From: Gammaproteobacteria bacterium
Lineage (GTDB): Bacteria > Pseudomonadota > Gammaproteobacteria > Pseudomonadales > Oleiphilaceae
Direction: 5' to 3'
Assembly (NCBI GenBank): GCA_002747055.1
Contig: PDSQ01000032.1
Location: 1-57,017 of the forward strand
DNA length: 57,017 nucleotides
Each line of letters begins with the position of its first letter. Within the stretch, counting starts at the first letter, position 1. The notes beneath the pieces are model-generated. The model had not been told where the DNA came from. It made no database searches and saw only the letters and a list, made by a program, of their open reading frames with translations. Of the stretch, positions 50,370 through 57,017 are shown in pieces. Both the position numbers and the translations under genes were made by a program.

Positions 50370-50512
50370 CGAGTCAATGAAGCGGATGGTTTCAGTTTTA
50401 CACGAAATCCGGCCCTGTTAGGGGCTGACAAACCAGAAAAGTGAAACGACAGCTGTAAATATGCACGGATGTACGTTTTATTGTTTAATGCATATTGATG
50501 AGGTACATAAAA

Positions 50513-50782
50513 ATGGCTCTGACTGCCGAAGAAAAAGCGAAAATTGTGAAAGACTATCAGCACGCTGAAGGTGATACGGGTTCCCCTGAAGTTCAGGTGG
50601 CGTTGTTGAGTGCAAACATCAACAAACTTCAAGAGCACTTCAAGGCACATAAAAAAGATCACCACAGTCGCCGAGGTTTAATTCGAATGGTGAACCATAG
50701 AAGAAAGCTTTTGGATTATTTGAAAAGCAAAAACAGCCAAGCTTACGTTGATTTGATCGGCCGTCTTGGGTTACGTCGCTAA
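50513..50782 (+). CDS. rpsO: 30S ribosomal protein S15
   Basis: 89 residues, the standard S15 length. Primary 16S rRNA-binding protein of the platform. [29 protein letters not shown] and [20 protein letters not shown] are diagnostic. ATG 50513 has GAGGT at 50500-50504; the open extension with two more Met codons upstream is not used in homologues. Followed by pnp, the universal rpsO-pnp pair. Confidence 0.98.
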   Translation: MALTAEEKAKIVKDYQHAEGDTGSPEVQVALLSANINKLQEHFKAHKKDHHSRRGLIRMVNHRRKLLDYLKSKNSQAYVDLIGRLGLRR

Positions 50783-50865
50783 TCACCTGCGTTCAGCAAT
50801 ATCCGAGTACCGGATTTCGTTCTCGATAGGCTAAATGTCTACTGAGGTCGTTCCGGTACTTTTTC

Positions 50866-50883
50866 TTTATCTGCAGAGATAAA
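50866..50883 (+). promoter_or_regulatory. hairpin in the pnp leader
   Basis: TTTATCT and AGATAAA separated by GCAG form a 7-bp A/T-rich hairpin 28 bases before the pnp start. In E. coli the pnp leader hairpin is cut by RNase III and governs autoregulation; this is a position-based suggestion, and the stem is shorter than that one. The rest of the 129-base gap has a small ATCCG/CGGAT hairpin near 50802. Confidence 0.25.
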
Positions 50884-50911
50884 ATTCAAGATCATTTTGG
50901 AAGGAATAATA

Positions 50912-53002
50912 GTGAATCCTGTAAAAAAGACATTTAAATTTGGAAATTCGGAAGTAACTTTGGAGACTGGTCGAATCGCTCGACAAGCGACTGGAGCCGT
51001 ACTGGTTGGTATCGATGACACCTCTGTGCTGGTTACCGTCGTTGCCGCTAAAGATGCCAAGACAGGGCAGGATTTCTTTCCTTTATCCGTGCATTATCAG
51101 GAAAAGCAATACGCCGTGGGTAGAATTCCTGGTGGTTTTTTTAAGCGAGAAGGTCGGCCCACTGAAAAAGAGACCTTGACATCCCGTTTGATCGATCGAC
51201 CGATTCGTCCTCTGTTTCCCGACGGATTTCTCAATGAAGTCCAGGTGGTATGTAATGTTATTTCGGCAAATAAAGAAGTTGATCCGGATATAGCGGCAAT
51301 GATCGGTACCTCGGCTGCGCTGGCAATTTCGGGTATTCCTTTCAATGGTCCTATTGGTGCGGCCAGAGTCGGGTATTCTGAGGAAGAAGGTTATCTGCTC
51401 AACCCAACATTCAGTCAGTTACAAGATTCGCTTCTGGACATGGTCGTTGCCGGAACCCAAGATGCGGTGTTAATGGTCGAATCGGAAGCGAAAGAACTGA
51501 CCGAGGATGAAATGTTGGGGGCGGTATTATTCGCTCATCAGGAATTTCAGGTAGTGATAAACGCGGTCAATGAGTTTGCGGCGGAAACGGGTAAAACAAA
51601 GTGGCAGTGGACAGCGCCCGAAGAAAACACAGCACTGATCGAGTCCGTACGCTCTCAATTTGGTGATCAAATTATATCCGCTTATACCGTTAGTGATAAA
51701 CTGCAGCGACATAGCGAACTGGATGAAGTCAAAATGTCGGTTGTCGAGGCATTGGTGACAGACGACGAGAGCAGCCCCTCTGCTGAAGATGTCAAAGACG
51801 TTTTCAAGAAAATAGAAAAAGAGGCTGTGCGCGGCCGAATCATTGATGGTCAGCCCCGTATCGATGGCCGCGACAATAAAACGGTGCGTCCCATTCAGGT
51901 TGAAGTGGGTGTTTTGCCGAACAGTCATGGTTCGGCGCTCTTTACTCGCGGTGAAACTCAGGCGCTGGTTGCTGCAACACTTGGCCCGATCAGGGATATG
52001 CAGATTATTGATGCTTTGGAAGGCGAGCGCAAAGAAAGTTTTATGCTGCATTACAATTTTCCGCCTTTCTCTGTGGGGGAGTGTGGTCGTATCGGTGCGA
52101 CCGGAAGGCGTGAAGTCGGGCATGGTCGATTGGCCAAACGTGGTGTTCAAGCCGTGATGCCAGAAGTGGACGACTTTCCTTATGCGGTGCGTGTGGTATC
52201 GGAGATTACTGAATCGAATGGTTCCAGCTCGATGGCAAGCGTCTGCGGCAGTTCGTTGGCGTTGATGGATGCCGGTGTACCTTTGGCGGCACCAGTCGCC
52301 GGTATCGCCATGGGACTGATTAAAGAGCAGGACAAGTTCGCTGTACTGACGGATATTTTGGGTGATGAAGATCATCTGGGTGATATGGATTTTAAGGTTG
52401 CCGGAACTTCTGAAGGTATTACGGCACTGCAGATGGATATCAAGATCGAGGGTATCACCGAAGAGATTATGGAGATTGCGTTGGAACAAGCCTACCATGC
52501 TCGAGTGCACATCTTGGAAGAAATGAACAAAGTTCTGTCAGTAGCGCGAGATTCTGTTGCCGATAACGCGCCGAAAATGCATATGATGAGTATCGATGCC
52601 GATAAAATTCGTGACTTGATCGGTAAAGGCGGAGCGACGATTCGCTCGATTTGCGATGACACGGGCGCGTCAATCGATATCGAAGATGACGGTCAGGTTC
52701 GCATTTATGCCGACGATAAAGTTGCGGCGGATGCTGCAATAGAGCGAGTTATGGCAGTGACAGCCGAAGTCGAGGTGGGTAAGCTTTATAAAGGCAAGGT
52801 GGAGCGAATCGTCGACTTCGGCGCCTTTGTCAACGTCCTTCCGGGTAAAGATGGGCTTGTTCATATTTCGCAGATTTCCGAGGAACGGGTAAACAATGTG
52901 GCCGATGTGTTGTCGGAAGGTCAGGAAGTCACAGTCAAAGTCCTGGATATAGACAATCGTGGCCGTATTAAACTGACAATGAAGTCGCTATCTGAAGGGT
53001 GA
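50912..53002 (+). CDS. pnp: polyribonucleotide nucleotidyltransferase (PNPase)
   Basis: 696 residues from GTG 50912. Phosphorolytic 3'-5' exoribonuclease of the degradosome. Two RNase PH domains, the second with [15 protein letters not shown] and the active-site Asp segment [18 protein letters not shown]; a KH domain ([20 protein letters not shown]); and an S1 domain ending [22 protein letters not shown] at 50901-50905 is six bases before the GTG, and [11 protein letters not shown] matches Pseudomonas; the longer TTG frame is rejected. Confidence 0.98.
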   Translation: MNPVKKTFKFGNSEVTLETGRIARQATGAVLVGIDDTSVLVTVVAAKDAKTGQDFFPLSVHYQEKQYAVGRIPGGFFKREGRPTEKETLTSRLIDRPIRPLFPDGFLNEVQVVCNVISANKEVDPDIAAMIGTSAALAISGIPFNGPIGAARVGYSEEEGYLLNPTFSQLQDSLLDMVVAGTQDAVLMVESEAKELTEDEMLGAVLFAHQEFQVVINAVNEFAAETGKTKWQWTAPEENTALIESVRSQFGDQIISAYTVSDKLQRHSELDEVKMSVVEALVTDDESSPSAEDVKDVFKKIEKEAVRGRIIDGQPRIDGRDNKTVRPIQVEVGVLPNSHGSALFTRGETQALVAATLGPIRDMQIIDALEGERKESFMLHYNFPPFSVGECGRIGATGRREVGHGRLAKRGVQAVMPEVDDFPYAVRVVSEITESNGSSSMASVCGSSLALMDAGVPLAAPVAGIAMGLIKEQDKFAVLTDILGDEDHLGDMDFKVAGTSEGITALQMDIKIEGITEEIMEIALEQAYHARVHILEEMNKVLSVARDSVADNAPKMHMMSIDADKIRDLIGKGGATIRSICDDTGASIDIEDDGQVRIYADDKVAADAAIERVMAVTAEVEVGKLYKGKVERIVDFGAFVNVLPGKDGLVHISQISEERVNNVADVLSEGQEVTVKVLDIDNRGRIKLTMKSLSEG

Positions 53003-53076
53003 TAATTAGAACTTAGGAAGCATCATCACTGGGAGTAAGATGATTGGTTTGCGTTGACCAATGATTACCTGAAAAG

Positions 53077-53121
53077 CCAGATACCTGTGAAAGTCGACCA
53101 ACACGGAGATCTGGTTTTTTT
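53077..53121 (+). terminator. strong terminator after pnp
   Basis: Stem CCAGAT (53077-53082) / ATCTGG (53109-53114), a small internal loop, inner stem CTGTG / CACGG, and T7 at 53115-53121. It closes the rimP-pnp transcription unit. Confidence 0.8.
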
Positions 53122-53185
53122 ACTCTGATAAGAAAAAACTGGGTAAAGAGTGACAAAATGGTACAATTTGATCGTCAGCTTGTAT

Positions 53186-54085
53186 TCATTGTCTGTATAA
53201 TAAACTTTTTTGCATAAAATCCAGAACGGCTTGTCGATTTTTCTTTTTTTGAAAAGTCGCTGTATGGGCTGTATTGGTGACCAGAAATTGTTTCGGTTGA
53301 GTCGCCAGCCGATATATTTCTTTTCCTTTTTCAAAAGGTATGATGTTGTCCCGCTGGCTGTGAATAATTAATAATGGAGTGGGGGCAATTCGGTCGATAT
53401 AACGTTCCGGGTCAAATTCAGACTCGATCAGTAGCAATGCGACGTATTGTATCGGCCATGTCAGCCAGGATTCAGCCAGTTTCTGTTTCGCTATTCCAGG
53501 AAAGCTCGGGAAGCCCGCGTCTGCGATTACCCCTGAAAAGGGCAGATAATCCGGCCGTTTCTGGCCAGCGTAGGTCAACGATAACGACGCTCCTATGCTT
53601 TGTCCCAGTAAATAAAGCGGCTTTCCTTTTACTTCAGGGTGTTCTGTCAGCCAACGGTGAGAAGCTTCGATATCCATTAATGCACCCGATAAGCTGGGGC
53701 TTCCGGTCGATAATCCGTAGCCTCTGTAGTCGAGAGCGAATACGTTGTATCCGTTATCGGGCAGCCAGCTTATATTTGCAAAATGTGTACTAATGTTTTC
53801 TGCATTGCCATGCAAAAATAGAACAGTTCCGTTACTGTTTTCTGGTACAGCGTGCATATACCAACCGTGTACTTTTTCACCATCCTGGGTGTCAATATAG
53901 ATATCTTGATAGTCCAGGTGGTAGACTGCGGGGGTGAAATGGTGGATTTCACTTGGAAAGAACAACAAGCCGCTGCACGCGGACAGGCAGAAAAGAAGAG
54001 TAGGTAGAAGCAGGACGTTTAAATATCGAGCTTTGTCGCTGTCGTGCCATAGGTGTTTGATTGTATTTGGGTTGGCATTGTTCAT
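53186..54085 (-). CDS. lipoprotein-like alpha/beta hydrolase
   Basis: 299 residues. A basic N-terminus and hydrophobic stretch end in a lipobox (CLSAC, cysteine C37), suggesting a lipoprotein held at the inner or outer membrane. The rest is an alpha/beta hydrolase: oxyanion-side HGNAEN at 92-97, nucleophile S163 in GQSIGA, acid D246 in SQRDNIIPF and histidine H274 in NTAHTATF. It resembles the BEM46/YfhR-like family; the substrate is unknown. Forty-two bases after the DUF4105 gene on the same strand, so probably co-transcribed with it. Confidence 0.85.
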   Translation of the reverse strand: MNNANPNTIKHLWHDSDKARYLNVLLLPTLLFCLSACSGLLFFPSEIHHFTPAVYHLDYQDIYIDTQDGEKVHGWYMHAVPENSNGTVLFLHGNAENISTHFANISWLPDNGYNVFALDYRGYGLSTGSPSLSGALMDIEASHRWLTEHPEVKGKPLYLLGQSIGASLSLTYAGQKRPDYLPFSGVIADAGFPSFPGIAKQKLAESWLTWPIQYVALLLIESEFDPERYIDRIAPTPLLIIHSQRDNIIPFEKGKEIYRLATQPKQFLVTNTAHTATFQKKKNRQAVLDFMQKSLLYRQ

Positions 54086-54127
54086 GTTGGGCTAAAAATT
54101 GACGTTGTGAAATGACTGGTATTGAAA

Positions 54128-56047
54128 TCAGTAGTAGAAATACCAGCCAACTGACCACTGGTTTTGAAACTGACTGAAATCTCGTTTTCGAGACCATTTT
54201 GCAACCAGTGAATGTTTCTGGTTGACTGAAATTCGTTCGCTCACGGCAATTTCAGACTTGTTCCGTTGTGCACCATCAATAAAGTGATCATAAGTTGTCG
54301 CTATTTTGGTGCTGTGATGTTTTCCTTGATAAATCCAGCCGGAATGTATGCTCGGCCCGAAGAATACATGGTTCTTTGCTTTATTGGTTATTTCAAGCGT
54401 CGCGTTGGCGAAAGTATAGAGCAATCCGCCGAAAACCGGGTAGGTCGCGCCTACGCCGCCTTCAATAAAGGGGGCGAAACGGTTCGATTTTTCGCTTATG
54501 TGGAGGTTGCGTCCGCCAGTGCCAACCTGCCAGGATAATGGCGTAAAAAAATTGTCTATCGGGCTAAGCGAAATGATTTCAATTGCGGTGAATTCTTCCA
54601 GATCAATTTTGTCGTTGTCGAAGTAATAACGAAAACTGGTATCCAGAAAACGCAATTGAGAACCTTCTCTGTAGCCTGCTATTGGGTCGGTCAAATCGTG
54701 ATAGGCAGGCCGAATCGAGAATTCGATAAATTGGTTGTTTCCTGATTGACCTGCCTGTGCCCCTAAGCGAAGCGTTTCATGGCCTTGGTCATCTCTTTTT
54801 TCTGGGCGAGGGGGAACCAGTGGCTTACTGATCTCTAGTTGACTTCGGGCCAGCAGGAGTTGATGCGAGGTTTTCGCTGTCTTTTCTCTGGGTAGCTCTC
54901 GTTCTGTCGTGATATAGCGTAAATAGTCATAGGTGCTGTCAAGTATTCTGGCTTTTTGTAAATCACTCAGTGACAGGTCGAGTACTTGATTAGCATCAAG
55001 CTCGCCGTTAATAATTTGCTGGTTGATCCGCGCCTCTTCCGGAGTGAGTTGCGACAGCTTGAATTTCAGTACGGTCGCCGAGGATGGGCGATACTCAACT
55101 GACTCTACCAAAGACTTACTGACGACGGCTTTTACCGTATCCGATGGAATAGCGCGCAGCGGAAAGTGGTCGATTAGCCTGGTGTCGGGTCGTGCTACAT
55201 CAAGCAGAGCCAGAATTCGATAGGCACAGTTCTCATCAAAAAAAAAGTAATCGAAGTTTCGTTCTTTGATCTCCCAGGCATGAAAAAGTAATTGTTTGAC
55301 CTCGCTGGTCGTCAGATTCAGCTTATATTCCCATATGTCGCGGTTTTCTAGATCCGTATAGATTTTAATTTTTTCGTAGTAGGGAGTGACGGCTGTTATC
55401 CCCGGATAGCCTCCGAATATGCCTCTATAGGCGAACATCAATTCGTTGTCATGATCGGCCGCATCGGCGGCGTAACTGATGGTGTGGGCCAGTAACAGGT
55501 TGTCCGTACTCTGCTGTTTCTGGTTCAGCCTTAAAAATGTGTGGCCGAACATCGAAGACGGGCTGTTCAGGTAGGATGAGGCAAAGACAAGAGTGATCGA
55601 TTCCGTATCGAGTTCCGTCATCCACTCGTTCAATTCCGTGCATTTCGGGGAAGGGAAAACTTCTGGTGACAGTTCGAGTGTTCGGGTTAGCCAATGAAAT
55701 CTGGCCGGGAACTGGCAAATCGCATGGTTGTCATTCAGCTCGCCGGAAAAAAAGGCATCGATGGTTGCCATTAACTCTGCTTTCGGGTCGTACTTGCCAT
55801 TTTCTGAAAGGAAAAACGTACTGTCATCGGCCTGGCTTTCTTTGTTCAGGCTAAAAGTGGCGCGTCTGTAATGGATCAGTTCATGCCATTGCGAATGAGT
55901 CGCGAGGTTATGTTGATGCGCCAAGGTCTGCACTTGTTGCCGAGTGATATATTCCTCAGCTGTGCTCACGGTAGCACAGGATAGGCAGAATACACTGCAC
56001 CCGAGTAGGTGGAAGCGGTACCTTACAAGAAGGGATAGTGTTTTCAT
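54128..56047 (-). CDS. DUF4105 (Lnb N-terminal periplasmic domain) protein with a probable outer-membrane barrel
   Basis: 639 residues. Signal peptide to about residue 30 (cleavage near STA-EE). The DUF4105 domain, roughly 60-300, has the two conserved clusters SSMFGHTFLRL with H169 and DENCAYRILALL with C274, a Cys/His pair like that of NlpC/P60-type transferases. In Bacteroides, Lnb proteins with this domain act as lipoprotein N-acyltransferases; transferring that role to this protein is only inference. From about 415 the sequence alternates polar and aromatic residues as in a beta-barrel and ends SVGWYFYY, an aromatic C-terminus typical of outer-membrane proteins. Upstream lies DUF3015 and downstream the hydrolase. 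Confidence 0.85.
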   Translation of the reverse strand: MKTLSLLVRYRFHLLGCSVFCLSCATVSTAEEYITRQQVQTLAHQHNLATHSQWHELIHYRRATFSLNKESQADDSTFFLSENGKYDPKAELMATIDAFFSGELNDNHAICQFPARFHWLTRTLELSPEVFPSPKCTELNEWMTELDTESITLVFASSYLNSPSSMFGHTFLRLNQKQQSTDNLLLAHTISYAADAADHDNELMFAYRGIFGGYPGITAVTPYYEKIKIYTDLENRDIWEYKLNLTTSEVKQLLFHAWEIKERNFDYFFFDENCAYRILALLDVARPDTRLIDHFPLRAIPSDTVKAVVSKSLVESVEYRPSSATVLKFKLSQLTPEEARINQQIINGELDANQVLDLSLSDLQKARILDSTYDYLRYITTERELPREKTAKTSHQLLLARSQLEISKPLVPPRPEKRDDQGHETLRLGAQAGQSGNNQFIEFSIRPAYHDLTDPIAGYREGSQLRFLDTSFRYYFDNDKIDLEEFTAIEIISLSPIDNFFTPLSWQVGTGGRNLHISEKSNRFAPFIEGGVGATYPVFGGLLYTFANATLEITNKAKNHVFFGPSIHSGWIYQGKHHSTKIATTYDHFIDGAQRNKSEIAVSERISVNQKHSLVAKWSRKRDFSQFQNQWSVGWYFYY

Positions 56048-56159
56048 CGAGTTTAGGTAATCGGAGGGTGCGATTCAGGGCTGCATCCCTGCGACTCTAT
56101 TACCCCTGACAACCTGGGATAATAGAGGTGCAGATTCCAGACAACAACGAGAATGGAAA

Positions 56160-56627
56160 TTAACCTGTGTATTTAACCAAAGTATTATCCGCTTTCATTA
56201 TAGTCATCATGGCTTCAACAGCTTGGTCTGAAGTGGTTTCTGAGGTCGGAAAAATAACAGCGAAGTTATCCTGCATAACGGTTCTGAATTTAGCGCGATC
56301 TTGCAGTTCCACGCCGAGCAAGACGGCCAACGTCTCAAGATTCTCGCCTTGGCCTCTGGAAATATCCATCGCTACTTTGTCCATGTTGGTATCCATAAAC
56401 ATGGCCATAGAGACAACACTCTTGGTTGTGTCGCAGCCTAAAGTGCCAAATGTCATGCCAAAGGTCTGATTACCGAATGAACCATTGGTGGTCGCGGCGA
56501 GAATGTGAGGAGCGGGGCCGTTTTGACCTTTGAATATCATCGCTCCAACGCCACAACCAGGACCGGTTCCTGCAAATGCAATAGAGGATGTAGAGGCTAA
56601 AATTGCCGCTGCGATCAGTTTTTTCAT
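56160..56627 (-). CDS. DUF3015 family secreted protein
   Basis: 155 residues with a clean signal peptide (MKKLIAAAILASTSSIAFA, cut at about 19/20), so probably periplasmic. The mature part has GPGCGVGAMIFKGQ and TFGMTFGTLGCDTTKS, the Gly/Cys pattern of DUF3015, with two cysteines that could form a disulfide. No function is known to me. It is the first gene of the leftward cluster with DUF4105, a pairing also seen in Pseudomonas-like genomes as far as I recall. Confidence 0.85.
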   Translation of the reverse strand: MKKLIAAAILASTSSIAFAGTGPGCGVGAMIFKGQNGPAPHILAATTNGSFGNQTFGMTFGTLGCDTTKSVVSMAMFMDTNMDKVAMDISRGQGENLETLAVLLGVELQDRAKFRTVMQDNFAVIFPTSETTSDQAVEAMMTIMKADNTLVKYTG

Positions 56628-56722
56628 AAATAAGTTCCTTGATTGATTTGTTCCAAAGGACAGGAATACAGTCGTACTGCAGATAGCCTGAGGAAGAAGT
56701 TCCAGTTTACAGTAGATAGGTT

Positions 56723-56749
56723 TAATCCACTTTGATGTGTTGCCGATAA
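56723..56749 (+). promoter_or_regulatory. sigma-28 (FliA)-like promoter
   Basis: GCCGATAA at 56742-56749 is the exact FliA -10 element, and TAAT at 56723-56726 stands exactly 15 bases before it (consensus TAAA-N15-GCCGATAA). It points right, out of the window, so a flagellar or chemotaxis gene may follow. A chance match is possible. Confidence 0.4.
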
Positions 56750-56767
56750 CGCTAGCTTACCGACAGA

Positions 56768-56788
56768 CACAGTTTACCGATAACTGTG
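56768..56788. repeat. perfect inverted repeat
   Basis: CACAGTT (56768-56774), seven bases TACCGAT, AACTGTG (56782-56788). The symmetric arms look like a dimeric regulator site. It lies about 20 bases downstream of the sigma-28-like -10. Confidence 0.6.
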
Positions 56789-56856
56789 CTGAAGGTCGAG
56801 AGCACTGTTATCCAATTCTTCTCGGTGACGCCAGTTCGCTGCAGTGTCAAGTTATA

Positions 56857-56870
56857 CTGCCTATCGGCAG
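56857..56870. repeat. CTGCC/GGCAG hairpin resembling a type I-F CRISPR repeat core
   Basis: CTGCC-TATC-GGCAG, preceded by GTTATA and followed by ATAAACAGAA. Type I-F repeats have GTTCACTGCC-GTAT-AGGCAG-CTAAGAAA. Similar but single and imperfect; no array is seen around it. Confidence 0.3.
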
Positions 56871-56953
56871 ATAAACAGAAGATTTCTAAATCGATTCGGG
56901 AGCAGACTACCCGCCTAAATAGTCGACCCTGAAAAATCCAGTTTTCATCATGA

Positions 56954-56985
56954 TAATGTGGGCGCTTTTACTTTCACCCACATTA
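56954..56985. repeat. perfect 9-bp inverted repeat
   Basis: TAATGTGGG (56954-56962) and CCCACATTA (56977-56985), 14-base spacer. No adjacent T-tract of the length expected for a terminator on either side (TTTTT appears 11 bases further right). Could be an operator or a stem in a transcript crossing the right edge. Confidence 0.6.
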
Positions 56986-57017
56986 CCTCACTGTCTTTTT
57001 GAGCCTCTGTTTTCATA

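Larger units (their letters stand above)
56628..57017. other. 390-base region without a gene at the right edge
   Basis: Upstream of the DUF3015 gene. No ORF with recognisable features. It carries a sigma-28-like promoter, three inverted repeats listed separately, and the leftward promoter region of the DUF3015 cluster. A gene beyond base 57017 may explain part of it. Confidence 0.6.

Noticed and set aside
53065..53334. 89-codon minus-strand ORF at the pnp/hydrolase junction
   Set aside because: It overlaps the 3' end of the hydrolase gene in another frame and spans the pnp terminator; composition looks non-coding.

Overview
The window is a chromosomal segment of a Gammaproteobacterium of the Pseudomonadales/Oceanospirillales type with roughly balanced GC. 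From smpB (21.5 kb) to pnp (53 kb), the run smpB / rnfH / bamE / fur / recN / grpE / dnaK / dnaJ / dapB / carA / carB / greA / yhbY / rlmE / ftsH / folP / glmM / tpiA / secG / tRNA-Leu / rimP / nusA / infB / rbfA / truB / rpsO / pnp follows the Pseudomonas gene order closely. Fur has the Pseudomonas-style single cysteine (C93, with Thr where E. coli has its second Cys). The PomA/PomB-type stator points to a sodium-driven flagellar motor and perhaps a marine or saline habitat; that last step is inference.

Left edge (1-1.8 kb): accessory DNA. The first 98 bases are the N-terminus of a type I-F cas1 running out of the window to the left. Next come a decayed IS66-family transposase, a small SAM-dependent methyltransferase and an unrecognised 76-codon ORF. 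This sits where related genomes have lpxC and dciA, so the conserved order is broken here.

1.8-17.6 kb: housekeeping blocks. An M23 peptidase, secA, argJ, mutT and ribA run rightwards; xseB-ispA-dxs (isoprenoid precursors plus exonuclease VII small subunit) run leftwards; then pomA-pomB-PilZ (motility and probable c-di-GMP input), an NRDE-family protein, a TauE/SafE permease, lgt and thyA.

17.7-26.8 kb: a 1186-residue chemoreceptor with an Aer-type N-terminal PAS domain and a CheR-tether-like C-terminus, an 18-bp triple tandem repeat, smpB, a neurotransmitter:sodium-symporter-family permease where ratA is expected, then rnfH, bamE, fur and recN.

26.9-53.1 kb: heat-shock genes grpE-dnaK-dnaJ with two sigma-32-like promoters and a terminator between dnaK and dnaJ; dapB; a promoter-leader-terminator unit before carA that looks like pyrimidine attenuation; carB-greA; yhbY facing rlmE-ftsH-folP-glmM-tpiA-secG; tRNA-Leu(GAG); a second terminator just before rimP; and the transcription/translation operon rimP-nusA-infB-rbfA-truB-rpsO-pnp, closed by a strong terminator.

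Right edge (53.2-57 kb): a leftward envelope cluster (lipoprotein-like alpha/beta hydrolase, DUF4105/Lnb-N protein with a probable outer-membrane barrel, DUF3015 protein), then 390 bases without a gene that hold several inverted repeats and a sigma-28-like promoter pointing out of the window.

The most interesting items are the type I-F cas1 edge, the carA leader/attenuator, and the DUF4105-DUF3015 envelope cluster. No complete new defence or mobile system is visible; if one exists it lies left of base 1.
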